This document shows positions 51,947 through 63,667 of a stretch of 64,000 bases of DNA, in pieces. Where the stretch lies: positions 24,479,021 through 24,543,020 of the forward strand of contig JARCOQ010000008.1 in assembly GCA_029207755.1 (NCBI GenBank), written 5' to 3'. The first letter of the stretch is position 1. Every line of letters starts with the position of its first letter. Source of the DNA: Chamaea fasciata. Its lineage: Eukaryota > Chordata > Aves > Passeriformes > Sylviidae. The notes under the pieces were generated by a model, which saw nothing but the letters and a program-made list of their open reading frames with translations, had not been told where the DNA came from and searched no databases. Both the position numbers and the translations under genes were made by a program.

Positions 51947-52277
51947 CTCACCTGTGCTGAACAGAGCAGCTCTCTTGGTCCTCCTATATTTCACAGAAGC
52001 CAAGTTTTTGTTGAGGTTTTTTTTAAAGAACATGCACCAACCAATTGCTCACAATGCTTCCTTTCTTTAGTTCTACAACAGAGGCTTTGCAGAAATGAAA
52101 ATGCTTTTATATTTTGCACAAAGCCAAGAGACCATATATACCTCTCTTTGTTTTCAGAGGGAAACTTGGAACAAAGAAAGTAGGAGTAAATCAAAGCCTT
52201 TTTTTTTTTTTTTTTGGCCAGCACTCTTGGGTCTGACCCAGGCTCTTGAGTATCTGTTTCTGTGCTCTCTGGACAGC
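51947..52277 (+). repeat. Diverged direct duplication, copy B
   Basis: This is the downstream copy of the block at 49970-50297, offset about 1.98 kb. The T-run inside it has grown to 19 T (52199-52217). The collinear frame of copy A is also open here, but the residues diverge. The divergence suggests an old tandem duplication, or two insertions of an element I do not recognise. Confidence 0.78.
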
Positions 52278-52429
52278 CATGAAAAGCCATAGGGTTGCAT
52301 GTGCATTATTCATGGTTCGCTTGGTTTTGATGGTCGAGCTACAAATGCAATGGCAGTGTGAGGAAGGATCACACAGAGAGCAAGAGAGAGTCCCTTCTAG
52401 CAGAGCTACCTGCTGTTTCTCCCTGCAGG

Positions 52430-52611
52430 CTGCTGTTCAGCTGGAAAGAAATTATATCAAGAACAAATGGAAGGGAAACTGTTTAAAAAACAGATTGTGT
52501 CCATCTTGCAAGTGGAATGACAAAGTCTACGTGAAATCCTGGAATAGTCTAAATGACAAATGTCCACTGATGCAGCCATGTAAACACCACAGAATATGTG
52601 TCAGGAGATAG
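52430..52611 (+). other. Exon-like cysteine-rich open frame
   Basis: After an acceptor-like GTTTCTCCCTGCAG, a frame of about 60 codons runs to a TAG at 52609. It is basic and has six Cys in the second half (GNCLKNRLCPSCKW, DKCPLMQPCKHHRICVRR). The spacing does not fit beta-defensin, Kazal, WAP or chemokine patterns that I know. It follows duplicated copy B by about 150 bases. Copy A has no obvious counterpart. It may be a terminal exon of a small secreted protein or chance. Confidence 0.18.
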
Positions 52612-53399
52612 CACTGCCCAACATTTCAATTTTTAAACATTTCCATTTCTAATTCGAAAAAGATTACAGAGACCATGAATCTTAGGAACAGAGAGACAGT
52701 TCTAGCCCCGACCCACAGTGCGTCACTGGTCACAGCAGGGAGAAATAAAATCCCTGCCAACATGGGGGAGTACTGTGTTGAATCTGAAATTTCTTCTCCC
52801 TTGAAAAAGAGGTTCTTAACTGAGAACTCAGGAGTCTCACAGAGGATTTGCTGCAGACCCAACCACCATGCCCATTCAATGACTCATTTGAAAACAACCA
52901 TTTTCTGAAAGTCTTTGTTTATGGATATTTGAGCAAATAAATGTCAGCTCCTCCTCTTCAGTTATTAATGATTCAGTTGCTCAGCTTTGTCTGCACAAAT
53001 TCTGCATCCTTATCCAGTGCCTCATCTCAGACACAAACTGAATGACCAAGATAAGCCGTGTGCATCTCCTGTACTTCAGCATCATCAGCAATAGCTAATC
53101 TCCTCTGGGATCAACAACCCAGCTCTACCTGCAGGGGATCCATGGGGGTGGATATTACAACAAGAGTTGTCATTTCTTTGTGTCCAGATGCCTTCTTCTG
53201 AAACTCATGGAAGGGGGTGGGGGCAGGACACAGTGCTGTCAAAGAAAAACAGGATTAAGGTACCCTCTGAGGAGCTGACCTAGACAACACACCTGCTAGT
53301 CAGCTCAAGAAGCTAAGGATCTTCTGGGTCTCCTTTCCCCTCACACGATAATTTTCAAAGGCGTCAGTGTACAGATCACTGAAGATTTTGTGCAATAAG
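52612..53399. other. Unique non-coding stretch
   Basis: No recognisable gene. Two opposite-strand frames under 80 codons lie at 52626-52908 without domains. Confidence 0.6.
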
Positions 53400-53775
53400 A
53401 ATAGCAAATATTCTGAAAATATATGGCTTGTATTACATTTTTAATAGAAAAATGCATCTCAAATTAGCCTGTTGAAAGGAAAAAGCTAATGCTACCAAAT
53501 TTTTCTTTGAAAGTCATAACTGCCGAAAGTATATGTTCTAGGTCTTTTTCTTTTCATTTAAGATGCATTTCCATATTGAACTGTAAATTTTAAATCAATT
53601 TCATTTAAAGGTTAAAATGTAAATAAAGCTTTTCAAAAACCCATATTGATGGAGTTTTTTTTTTGTTGCTTTTTTTATCTAAAGGAATTATTTATTTCAT
53701 ATTAATTTTGACAATTTAATAGAGGAAAATTGAAAAAAATCTCAAAAAAGTTCTTAAGAAAAGAGTTTTTTCAGA
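53400..53775. other. AT-rich segment
   Basis: Composition is clearly AT-rich, with many T-runs and A-runs, TTTAAA words and an AATAAAGC near 53622. It could act as a matrix-attachment-type or poly(A) region; this is inference from composition only. No gene is visible. Confidence 0.5.
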
Positions 53776-54861
53776 GTCATGTATTTGTCTAACAAAGGCA
53801 AAGGAACAGTTTTGACTCTGTCTGATAAGTGCACCAACAGTGATGGGAAATAGACTATAGTAACACTGTATCTATTCATATTGTCTCTGTCTCATTTTCA
53901 GCCAATTTCGTGGGTTTGTAAAGCATGACTGATGTCTGTAATAACCTAGTCTTCCATTTTATTCATGCACTTGTACAAACAAAAATTGAGACTTTCCAAA
54001 TTTCTGTGATTCATCTGACTTAAAACACAGCACCATGTGCATGCATGGTGTAGTGGGGAAAGCCAGAAGATGTGTACCAGCCACTATCCTTTCTTTCCTT
54101 TGCACATTTCACCTCTTATGAGCTGGAATTCAGCCACTCATTCTTATAATTCTTTCTTCACTTGCAGTTCTTGTTGCAAAGTAAAGGGCATGAAAATGAT
54201 TTCATTGTTTTTGAGCCAGAGACATGGGTTGTCCTGTATTTCCTAACTCTCAGCCTAGATGACAGCCTCAACCTTGATTGGTCCCAAAATGCTCATGAAA
54301 CTTCCTATAGTCCTTATTTCCAAACAGAACTAGAAACTGTCTTTCGTCTGAGATTCTCATATAGACTTATTGCCAAATTTTCTGAGTGTTTCACAGTTCT
54401 CCCTCTATTTATTTTCCCAGTATGGCTGGGAAAACACTTGTTTGCTAGCAAGCAGACAGATTAAGGCTTTCCCCAAGTACAGATCTTTATTAGGTACCTG
54501 ACATTTATTCAAGTATAAAACCCACTGATCTCCATGAAAGCAAAGCTGTTAAGTACACTGGGGGCCCACAGATACCCACACATAATTATGGCAGCTTAGC
54601 AAGTTACTCCCTCTTCCTCTGAGGTTTAAGGTAACCCTTTTCACCTCATAGTGAAGAGCAGGTCAGACACCTTTGGGTGCATCAGTTGATGGGCAGTGAC
54701 TCCATTCCCTAAGGTCATATGAAAGTTTAAAAACGTTTTTAATGGGAGGGACATGTAATCATTCGGAAGAAAAAGCTACTTTATAGGTCTGTGTGTGTAG
54801 TTTTACTATTTTGCTTTTCATCACAGCTCATTAGAAGTCAGGCAAGACTCCATGATCGCCC
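53776..54861. other. Unique non-coding stretch
   Basis: No recognisable gene. Overlapping plus frames of 69 and 100 codons at 54037-54464 have no domain. Confidence 0.6.
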
Positions 54862-54883
54862 TTTTTTTTTTTTTTTTTTTTTT
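54862..54883. repeat. Poly-T tract (22 T)
   Basis: An uninterrupted T-run is read directly. No element body is recognised. Confidence 0.95.
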
Positions 54884-55577
54884 CCTATTTTGATTGTTGG
54901 CTTGCATGTAGGGGACTGCACATGCAAGCTTGGGAGAAGGGTATTTATTTTAATTCCCAGTTCTTTTGGGACTGTCTTTTAATGGATCAGTTTTCAAACA
55001 TTCTTCTAAGTGACTCATTCAGGGTCACATACCAGCAGGACTCTCATCTGCATCATATTCTGATAGAGGCTATTCCAACAGCAGGACTGAAAGATCTTTC
55101 GTTTCTCTGATGACTTCGATGCTGGCTTCCCAACAGCTCAAAAACTATGTCACACTTCCAAAATAATTTGTGATAACTGGCGAAAACATACTAATAAAGG
55201 GAATTCACTGAAGCAAAAACCTTGGGAAATGTGGCAGTTGCCAAGAGTGTCTCAGAGCTGATGGGAGTTTCTTCTCTGGGCTAGCAGCTCATGACTCTGA
55301 ACCACTTTCCTCTTCAAATCAAGGTTAGTTACTGAAAGGCTTATGGGTCCCAGATACCTCTCTGTCCCTTAGCTAAAAAAGCAATGTCCTTTGGCAAACG
55401 AACAGAAAGATCCACTGTGGACAGTAACTCCAAGGTGTACTAAGGCTGATAAATCTGCCTGATTTAATTAGCTCAGTTCTTGCTCACAGTTTCAGTGTAG
55501 ACACAAAACAAGATTAACGCACGTCTGTTTTAGTCAGTGATAGGAATTTAATTCTGTTATCTACAAAGGCAGACAAG

Positions 55578-55578
<1 letters not shown>
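54884..55578. other. Unique non-coding stretch
   Basis: No recognisable gene, RNA or repeat. Confidence 0.6.

Positions 55579-55632
<54 letters not shown>
55579..55632 (+). repeat. (GATA)13 microsatellite
   Basis: Thirteen and a half perfect GATA units lie in a row. GATA repeats are common polymorphic markers in vertebrates. Confidence 0.98.
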
Positions 55633-56977
55633 ACAGATTGAAACTATTCTAGTGATAAATCTATTTATTTAACTGTATTTAAATAGAATAATCTTCTTGG
55701 CTGAAAATTGCCCTCAAAAAAAGTCCCTGCGGCGTCAGTTTGCACAAACAAAGACAAAGCAGAAACAAACAAATAACTCCATCTCGCATGCTGCATGGGA
55801 CATGAAACACATGGCAGGCACTTTGCCTGCCTGGAATGTTTCCAGAAAAATTTTACCAGAGGCAGTTTTGAAGGTGATGCTCCATGCTTCTTAGGGGATC
55901 TACATGTTGTCATTCTGAGGGGAGAAGAAATGTATTTCTAAAACTGCACCACAAAACAGCAAAGAAATTGCTGTAAGGTCAGTTCTGGAGTCATGTGTTC
56001 GGATTGATTTATTTGCTTAATCTGGGTAACCATTTAAATTTTTTTTCTGAATATGTTTATTTGGATGGGAATAGCTATAGAGGGAAGAGAAATTCTAAGA
56101 TCTATTTCTGGGGGATCTGCTTCAATGTATTTATACAGAACATCCTTTGTGGGGTGAAAAGAGTTTTGGAAATAGTGCCAACAGAAGATTAGGGGCAAAG
56201 GAAGGGTCACACTTCCCTGAATCAGCCATTATCACTGGAGACAAGATACTGGTAGAGATGAAACTTGGCAAGTTCTTGTCTGAACTCTAATACTCCTGTC
56301 ACTAGAGTATTTTAAGTTTCTGGACAGAGATATCTTCTCTAGCTTTTGCCCTCTCTCTGTTATCCAGCAGGACTTGAAACGAGATAGTCAGCAGAGAGAC
56401 ACTGACTTGAAACTTAGACAGTAGCAATTTGCCTGAGCCATTTTAGACCCCCTAGGGTATCCTCAGCATCCTCATGGGCCTGTCAAATGCAGGGCAGGTC
56501 CTATGCCCCACTCTCCTCATTCTGCATATCCAATAGAGGCCAGGTGGACATTCCACTGCTCCTAAAATAACATTGCTTCTTTTGTTTAGGCAGCCTAGTC
56601 CCACACATGTTCATGCTGTGTTGTCACCACTAGAGACACAGCTTCATGGAAAACAAGGGTGCTCCTAGCACAACGTTCTAGTCAGTGCCTAGTCTTTCTA
56701 GTGTTATGCAACTTGCCAACTATCACCTGCATCTTGAAAATTCTGGGAGCACCTACTCCCCACCAGCTTCAAGGAGTGCCACTGGAGATGTCTGTGAATC
56801 CACTTCATTCCAAGTCCTTTGCCAAGTTGTGTACACATAAAACTGTTCACACACAGCAGCCTTGAGGAGACAGGACCAGGGCAGGACTGTGCACCTGTGC
56901 ACATAGGCTGCCACTGTGTCAGAGGAATAACACCCATCCAAGACAGGGGCAGTTTGTTGGAGACCACCTTCCCATTT
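55633..56977. other. Unique non-coding stretch
   Basis: No recognisable gene. Frames on both strands stay below 90 codons with no domain. Confidence 0.6.
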
Positions 56978-58185
56978 CATAGAACAGAATCATAGAAAAG
57001 TTGGTTTGGAAAGGATCTTAAAGCTCCTCTTGTTCCAACCCCCCTGCCATGGGCAGGGACATCTTTCACTGGACCAGGTTGGTCAGAGCCTCATCCAGCC
57101 CGGCCTTGAGCACTTTCAGGAATGGGGCAGCTACAGCTTCTCTTGGCAAGAAGTTCCAGTGCCCCACTACCCTCACAGTTCCTAACATCCAATCTAAATC
57201 GATCCCCTTTCAGTTCAAAGCCATTCCCCCTTGTCCTGTCACTACATGCCCTAGTAAAACATCCCTCTCCAGCCCTCTCACAGCCCCCCCCCAGATACTA
57301 AAAGGTGCTGTAAGGTCTCCACAGAGCCTTCTCTTCTCCAGGCTGAGCAATCCCAGCTCTCTAAACCTGCATTCATATGACAGTTGCTCCAGCCCTCAGA
57401 GCCTCTCCATGACCTACTCTGGTCCATGTCCTTCTAGTGTCCCAGGGGCTCCGGAGCCATACGAGTGGTGGGCTCCCAGAGGGGTCTCACTACAGCAGAG
57501 TGGAGAAGCAGAATACCCTCCCTCGAGCTGCTGGTCACACTGCTTTTTTACAGCCCACCTTACAGCTGGCTCTCTGGGTTGTCATTGCCAGGTCACGTTG
57601 TGCTTGTTGTCAGCCAACAACCCCAACACCTTCTCCTCAGGAATGCTCTCAACCCATTCTCTGCCCAGACTGCATTTTTACCTGGGATTGCCCAGACCCA
57701 GGTGCAGGACTTTGCTCTTGGCCTTGCTGAACTCCACAAGGTTCAGAAGCCTGTCAAGGTCCACATGAATAGCATTCCCTCCCCCCAACGTGCCAACCCC
57801 ACCACACAACTTTGTGCCATCCGGAAACCAGCCGAGTCAGCACTCAATCCCACTGTCTGTTTCATATTTCACTACTCTCCCAAAGGCACAGGTTCAAAGC
57901 TGTCCAGTCCCAGGAAAGAAGAATGAATACTTTGGGCCACCTGGCCTTCAACAGAATCAACTCGTTCATCTATCTTACCATGGAGATAAACTTTCATCAC
58001 ACTCTTCATCATCTTGTTTAAACACAAGCTTGGTAAAACCCATCTCCTTTTTAACGTATTATTCATTTTACTCCTTTTCTCATTAAAATTCCTGTTTGGT
58101 GCTCAAACACCAGCAGTCAGTGTCATTGTCAAATGTGTCATTAAAGTCCAAATAAATTATGATTAGTGACAGTGTTGTTTGGAAA
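56978..58185 (-). mobile_element. CR1 LINE, larger 5'-truncated copy
   Basis: The left end (CATAGAACAGAATCATAGAA, then GGTTTGGAAAGGATC and GTTCCAACCCCCC) is the reverse complement of the CR1 3' terminus, so the element is on the minus strand. CR1 words continue in the expected order. CATCCAGCCCGGCCTTGAGC is at about 57092, and AGTTCCAGTGCCCCACTACC follows at about 57152. TTCTCTTCTCCAGGCTGAGC is at about 57330 and GCAGGACTTTGCTCTTGGCC at about 57704. CTGTCAAGGTCCACATG and CACCACACAACTTTGTG then lead to GTGTCATTAAAGTCCAAATA near 58135. The part beyond 57900 is more diverged and the 5' edge is uncertain. Long plus-strand frames (up to 239 codons from 57049) are by-products of antisense CR1 sequence. 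No intact reverse transcriptase frame remains. Confidence 0.92.
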
Positions 58186-61100
58186 CAAGGCTATCAATAG
58201 AGTGCTCCAGTGGAAACCCAGAGAAGCAGCCAGGCAAAGGGTGATGGGTAAGACAGCATCACCCCCACTTTGCCAAAAGGGACTTCTCCTCTGTCACCCA
58301 TGATGGCCAGCAGCTTTGAAATCCAGCCACAGAGAACATCCCATCTGCCCCACAAGAGCAAATTCCTGCACTGGCCCATAGGGCCCTGAGCCTACCAAAG
58401 GGGATACGCTGTGTCACAGGGAAAGATAAAAAACAGACATTTAGTCAGAGCTGGAAATGATGGTATACAGCAGCAAGGCAATGCCGTATCCAACTGCCTC
58501 CATTAGGAGCTGGCTTGAAGGGGTATTTCAACATCTCATGGCAAACAGAGCCTTCTCTCATCCACATGTGGGAGTACTCACTCCCCCGTGTACTTCAGTG
58601 TTGTGGTGATGAGTCAAGGGAGGGTTGATGGATGGGTGTTTGAATCAGCTGGGTAGCACACGCTGACTAGCAAAGCATGTGGAGACCAAGTGTTTATTTT
58701 TCATGTACAGCAGCATATATCCTGAGCACCCATCCCTTCCACAAAAGGGAGCAGCCTGGCTTTCAGAGCACACTGTGACTCTCCACACCACCTGCTCCTC
58801 TGCCCAGATTGCTGAATTTGCCATCTAGCCCATAAAGCTGGCTGATAGACCTCACGCCTTGGGCAGAAGCAGAGCTGCTGCCTGTAAAGACACAGTAAAG
58901 AAGAGAGAAATTGTCAGCAGTCTCAGTGAGCACCCAGGATGCTCAGGGATAGGGAAATAAAGCTTTGGCTCTGAATTTAAAAAGGGTGCTGACGCATTTG
59001 CCACAAGATACTTGGCTCAAGAGAGCAAATCGAAGGGTTAAGATTACCTGGAAATACAGTATCTTCCCTTCCTTCTCTTTCCCTTGTCCCTTCACTAATG
59101 TGAGGAGATACTTGCAAATCAAGCACTTATCAAGCTCATTGCCCTTTGCTGGGTGAATTAGAATCACTTTATGGTAAGACATCAGAGAGCCTGCAGTGTT
59201 TCAGACTTTTGTGCCTTTCCTTCCCAAAACACTGTCCTGAGGCTACCTGCATCACAGAGAATGACCCAAGAGAGACCTAAGGATTTCCCTTCAGAAGGTG
59301 TTTTCTTCACACCTATGGAAACACACAGGAGAAGACAACTAAATACCCTGTGTGCAGTCACGAGCCTTACTTGGGTGGCTGGGGAAAGGTGTGATTAGGG
59401 CAGTGGTAAATAAGCCTCCAATCTTCCCCAGGCACATCTCGGGGAGTGTGTGCGTGTTTTGGCAGGAGGGAAAAAGGATGGAGGACAAGTCTCACAGCCA
59501 CAGGTAGCAACCAAGGTATCTCGTCCCATCTTGCTCTTCCCCAGACCTATCACTGTAAATAGCTTGGCTTGCCTGCACCCCCTTTTCTCTTCTTCCTTCT
59601 AAAGCTCTGCAACTCACACAAAAACATGCAACCCTAATTGGCACTGTCACTTCCAGCTGACAGGTCTCCCATAAAACACACCCAGCAATAAAAAATGTAA
59701 TCCGCTTTCCCTCCCCCACACAAAGTTGAATTTAAGTAAGACAAGAAAGACTCCAGTGGATGACTGTAGGCAGACTGCAATTTGCTGGATTTAAGAAAAA
59801 ATGTTGTAATATTGCCAATACTTTGATGAGGACCACTCTGTGCTAACAAAATGAGATGGTATTTACTCACTGGAAGACATTAAATCCCACTGAACTAATG
59901 GGTGGGTTTCAAGGCTGCCCTAGGTGCTTCTCCATGAAACCCATTGCAATTTACCAGCGAACAATAAACTACTCCCCACTCTCCCAAGCCCTGTGTTTTT
60001 GACAAGCACTCCTGATGGTTTGCTTTACTTCCCATTTCCACCACTGGCAACTGCCACCACATTAGGGACTACGCATGCATTTTCTCTCTTCTGTGCAACC
60101 TCATGAAGGTTTGCTGATGTCTTTGTGGCAAAGCCTGCTCAGATCCAGACTGAGGAGAATCAGGGGATGCAAAAGGAGCTTCCCCTCCCAGCCAGACCCC
60201 TCTATCCTTTGGTGTGGTGGACATCTTCAAGGGCTGATTTAGTTTGGAGCTCTGTCCCATGTCCTCAGCTCCTTCAACGAAAGCCTCAAGTGGGAGGCAA
60301 GAGGAAAAACCAAGTTTTTTCATTACCTCTGACACCACAATATTTCATCCCTCCCCTGCCCCTCTCTGGCCAGGAGGCTGTGGTGTGTGAAGGTGGCAGA
60401 GGAAAGGAGTACCAGTAATGCAGTGGCCAGGTGGGCAGGGAGGCAGGGAGCAGGCACAGGTAGAGGGGGAGCTGGCTGAGGTAAGTGGGCTGGTAACACA
60501 AGCACTACCTGGAGCGTTCCCAAGGGAAACCACAACCAGATGTGCTTCTGTCGTTGCAGCAGGACTTTGAGGAGAGAACTCAGGGGGATCCTTTGATCCT
60601 CATCTCTGGGGTGGAGTGAGTGGGCTAGGTTTGCTCAGCAAGTGGAATGGGAGGAGGAAAGAGTAAGACTTATCCTGAAGGTGGGTGGTAGCAACTTTCC
60701 CCCTTGACCTCTGATAGGGGGCTGAGATGCAAAGTCATGACCAAGCTGTGATGGGAAAGATAGGCAAGGCATGGGAAACGTCCCAAATCTTTGGATTTGA
60801 ATTTTGTCACCAGCACCTCTTGCAAGAGAGATGAGGGCTTGGGTGGTGGCAGAAGGGGTCTGTGGGGAGGCAGGGCTGGTGAACAGTGCTCTTCAAAACC
60901 CGAAGTCAAGGTGTCAGAAGCAACATGGTAATGATTTTGACAGCACCAAGTGTGAGACACTCTTCTTTGCTTCTTGGGTGACTGTTTCCCTGTAGTGAGG
61001 AGGGAGTGAAAAAGCACTGTGTGATAAGGACATGAAGGGCAGGTTTGGTGAGGGGCAGGAGGGGAAGAGGGAGGAGGACAGGGGGGAGAGAATTGGGACC

Positions 61101-61386
61101 CCAGTCCTCACTGCCACCTCATCATTGTGCTGCTCCCCAAGTGCCACCTTTCTTCCCCTACCCCAACAAGGCACTTCCCTGCTCCACTACCACTGCCAGC
61201 CAGAACCCTCCAGAGTTCAGACATTGCAGCCATCCCCCCAAGTGGGACATGGGTCCCAGTCACATGTTCAAGCACAAGGGTTTGTGTGCCTGCAGGTGTT
61301 CTTTTGTGCACAGCCAGTTGCAAGGGGAGAGAAAAGTCAGTGTCAGCTTTTCCCAGGCTTTGCACTGTGTCTCCTTTCTCTGACAG
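58186..61386. other. Unique non-coding stretch, more GC-rich
   Basis: No recognisable gene. Overlapping frames of 60-115 codons on both strands around 60125-61174 reflect higher GC and fewer stops. G-rich purine patches lie near 60425-60480 and 61035-61090. Confidence 0.55.
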
Positions 61387-61407
61387 CTCTGCCGGAGAGG
61401 AGGCGAG
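61387..61407 (+). other. Microexon-like segment (21 nt)
   Basis: The acceptor TCTCCTTTCTCTGACAG ends at 61386 and the donor GAG-GTAGGC begins at 61408. They enclose 21 bases, exactly seven codons, with all three phases open. Nearby (61431) an ATG opens a frame with a Gly run and a hydrophobic stretch (CWLVLWVLVVI) that stops at 61586. Neither is recognised. Short segments between good splice words arise often by chance. Confidence 0.15.
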
Positions 61408-63588
61408 GTAGGCAGCCAGGAACGCAGGCTATGAGCGGAGGCGGAGGAGGTGGCTGCTCGGGACAGAGATGCTGGCTTGTACTGTGGGTCCTGGTGGTGA
61501 TAGATCAGTGTGGGATGCCAGAGCCAGAGTGCCTGTGGGGGAAGCTTGTACTGTCTGGCGCTGCTTGGATGTTCTCTCATCTTTGATAGAAACAACTGAA
61601 CTTGCAAACTTGTTTCCCACAAGAAAAGCCCTCAGTGTTCACAAGGGAACAGATTAGGGATTGTCCTAAAACCTCACAGTGGCCAGGGAAGTGGGGAAAA
61701 CCAAGCACCAGATGATTTTCTTGAAATTCAGCAAACCTCACAGTGCGATAAGAGCAACAATAGCTTTGACTCCAGCCCTTGCTCCGATCTCATACCCAGC
61801 ACCTCTCGGGATCCTCAGCTCTGGGCAAATGCTTAGCAGCAAGGGAAAAGCAGAAGTGAATCCTAATGAACTCTGGGCTTAGTGAGTCCAGAGTGAGGGG
61901 TGAAGGGCAACAGGCTGAGCAAAGTGAGGTGCCTGTATGCCATCAGTGCTCCACTTGCACATTGCTCCTTCTCCAGGCATAGTGAGACAGTGTTAGTCAG
62001 CTCTAACTGGGGAAATTGGGGGAATCTCCAAGCAAAATACTGAGCTCTCTCTGCTTTAACCATTCAGATAAAGAAAGACTAGATTCCCTGCTCAGCCCCA
62101 GTACATGAATTTGGATGTCACGTTCCTCTCAGGCATCTGTTGAGGTAACACTGATCACAGATACTAGAAAGGCTTGGTGAATCTTCCTTTCTTCTTCCTT
62201 TGCCTGCTGCATGATATTTTTATTTCCATCGACTCTGCCCTTGAAAATTGTCAGTAATGTCTCCAGCGTGTGCAGACCTGCCAGCACACTGACAACCAAA
62301 GGTGAGTGCAACATGTAGCCCTGTGACTGACAGCTGCAGGCTGCCTTCACACTGAAAAGAAATATCCCACCACAACATTACACCCAGTTCCCAGCCTAGA
62401 AGACAGGTCTTGGCCCATAAGAGCTAGAAGCCTAACTTTTAAAAATGCATTTTTTTAATGTTTTACATGGGATTGCTATAGCACATGCAAGATTAAAACC
62501 TTTTTTTCTGTGGACAGAAGTAACACTCGTTACCAGAAGGGCTTCACAAGCAATGGTGATGCCAAGTGAGTAGAAGATATTCTTCTTTCCTAATTATTAC
62601 TCTGCAAATGAGTCAGAAAGGCCTGAGGGGTAGTTTTTTGTTAGAGGAACAGCCTGAACTCATGACTGCTAAGGAAAGGAAAGATTTCCCTGGGGTTACC
62701 ACAAGACATCCAAAGAGCCATTCTCCTTGTGGCCTTTAGCCCTTACAACTCAGACAGTCTCAGGTTTACATCATCAACCATGATGAGGATTATTAATCCT
62801 CATCACAGCATAAAACAACAGGCTGGTCCCTGTCATGAGAAACCTAACAGTGTCAGGCAAAAGGCTTCCAAAGGCCACAGACAGATGCAACAGCACGAAG
62901 TAGCCATGACCAATGCAACGGCCACCTTTGAACTCTGCTGGTGCCCTGCAGAGCTTGTGATCCACCCCAGAAGCAGCTGCGTTTCAGCTGAAAGACAAGA
63001 GTTGCCTATGAAACCACCACACACAGGCCTGGGGGTGAAACTCCCACTGACCATATCACAGCTATTACGGCCCACGATTCCTGATAGCGGCGATGGTGGG
63101 TTTGAGATTAATTTGCCGTCATTTCATCATTTACACTAAATGCCGTGGTTCTTTGATAAACATTTCAGGCCTTTTTCCAAACAATTTTTCCATTCGGAGC
63201 TGATGAAAACAGGCTGTCAGCACTCCCAGTAGAAACACTCTGCTCATGGCAACAGTGGCTGTCTGGCCTAGTGGTCTCCCTGGAGAAAGTCCAAGTAGGA
63301 AGGCAGTCTCTAGGCTCCATTCCTGGAGCTAATTGGGTCTGGGAGGAAGGCGACCACTCTGTCAAGAAAATTACAATACTCTTTCCCTCTGAGGGACTTA
63401 GGGGATAACAAAGAGCAGATTTTGTCAATACAGAAGTAGGACCAGAAAGCTTCAACCCAAAAATGAGGAGGAGAGTTACAGCGGCCCCCAGTACTGGGGA
63501 AAGGGAAGCATTTTTTCAGGACAACACATGGGTTCTTTTCCAGTTGTTGGCACTAACTGACTCATCTCCCTCCCTCCCTCCCTTACAG
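61408..63588. other. Unique non-coding stretch
   Basis: No recognisable gene. The 136-codon plus frame at 62729-63139 has no domain. 63050-63170 combines several CpG with TCTTTGATAAACAT and GATTAATTTG, words resembling TCF/LEF, forkhead and homeodomain sites. This may be regulatory DNA. Confidence 0.5.
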
Positions 63589-63667
63589 GTCTGCTGAGAG
63601 ATGACTGGGGGCTTCCTCCTGGGGAATGTCCTCCAAAAAGTCTTACTTCTGCATGCATCACATAGAG
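63589..63667 (+). other. Exon-like segment (79 bp) with a start codon
   Basis: A strong pyrimidine tract and acceptor (CCCTCCCTCCCTTACAG) end at 63588. A donor (GAG-GTAAAAG) follows at 63668. Inside, an ATG at 63601 opens a frame through the donor (MTGGFLLGNVLQKVLLLHAS), a Leu-rich start that could be a signal-type sequence. The upstream sequence has in-phase stops and no family is recognised. It may be a first coding exon or a chance arrangement. Confidence 0.2.

Noticed and set aside
57049..57926. Plus-strand frames of 239 and 153 codons
   Set aside because: They lie antisense within a CR1 copy, which explains both the sequence and the low stop density.
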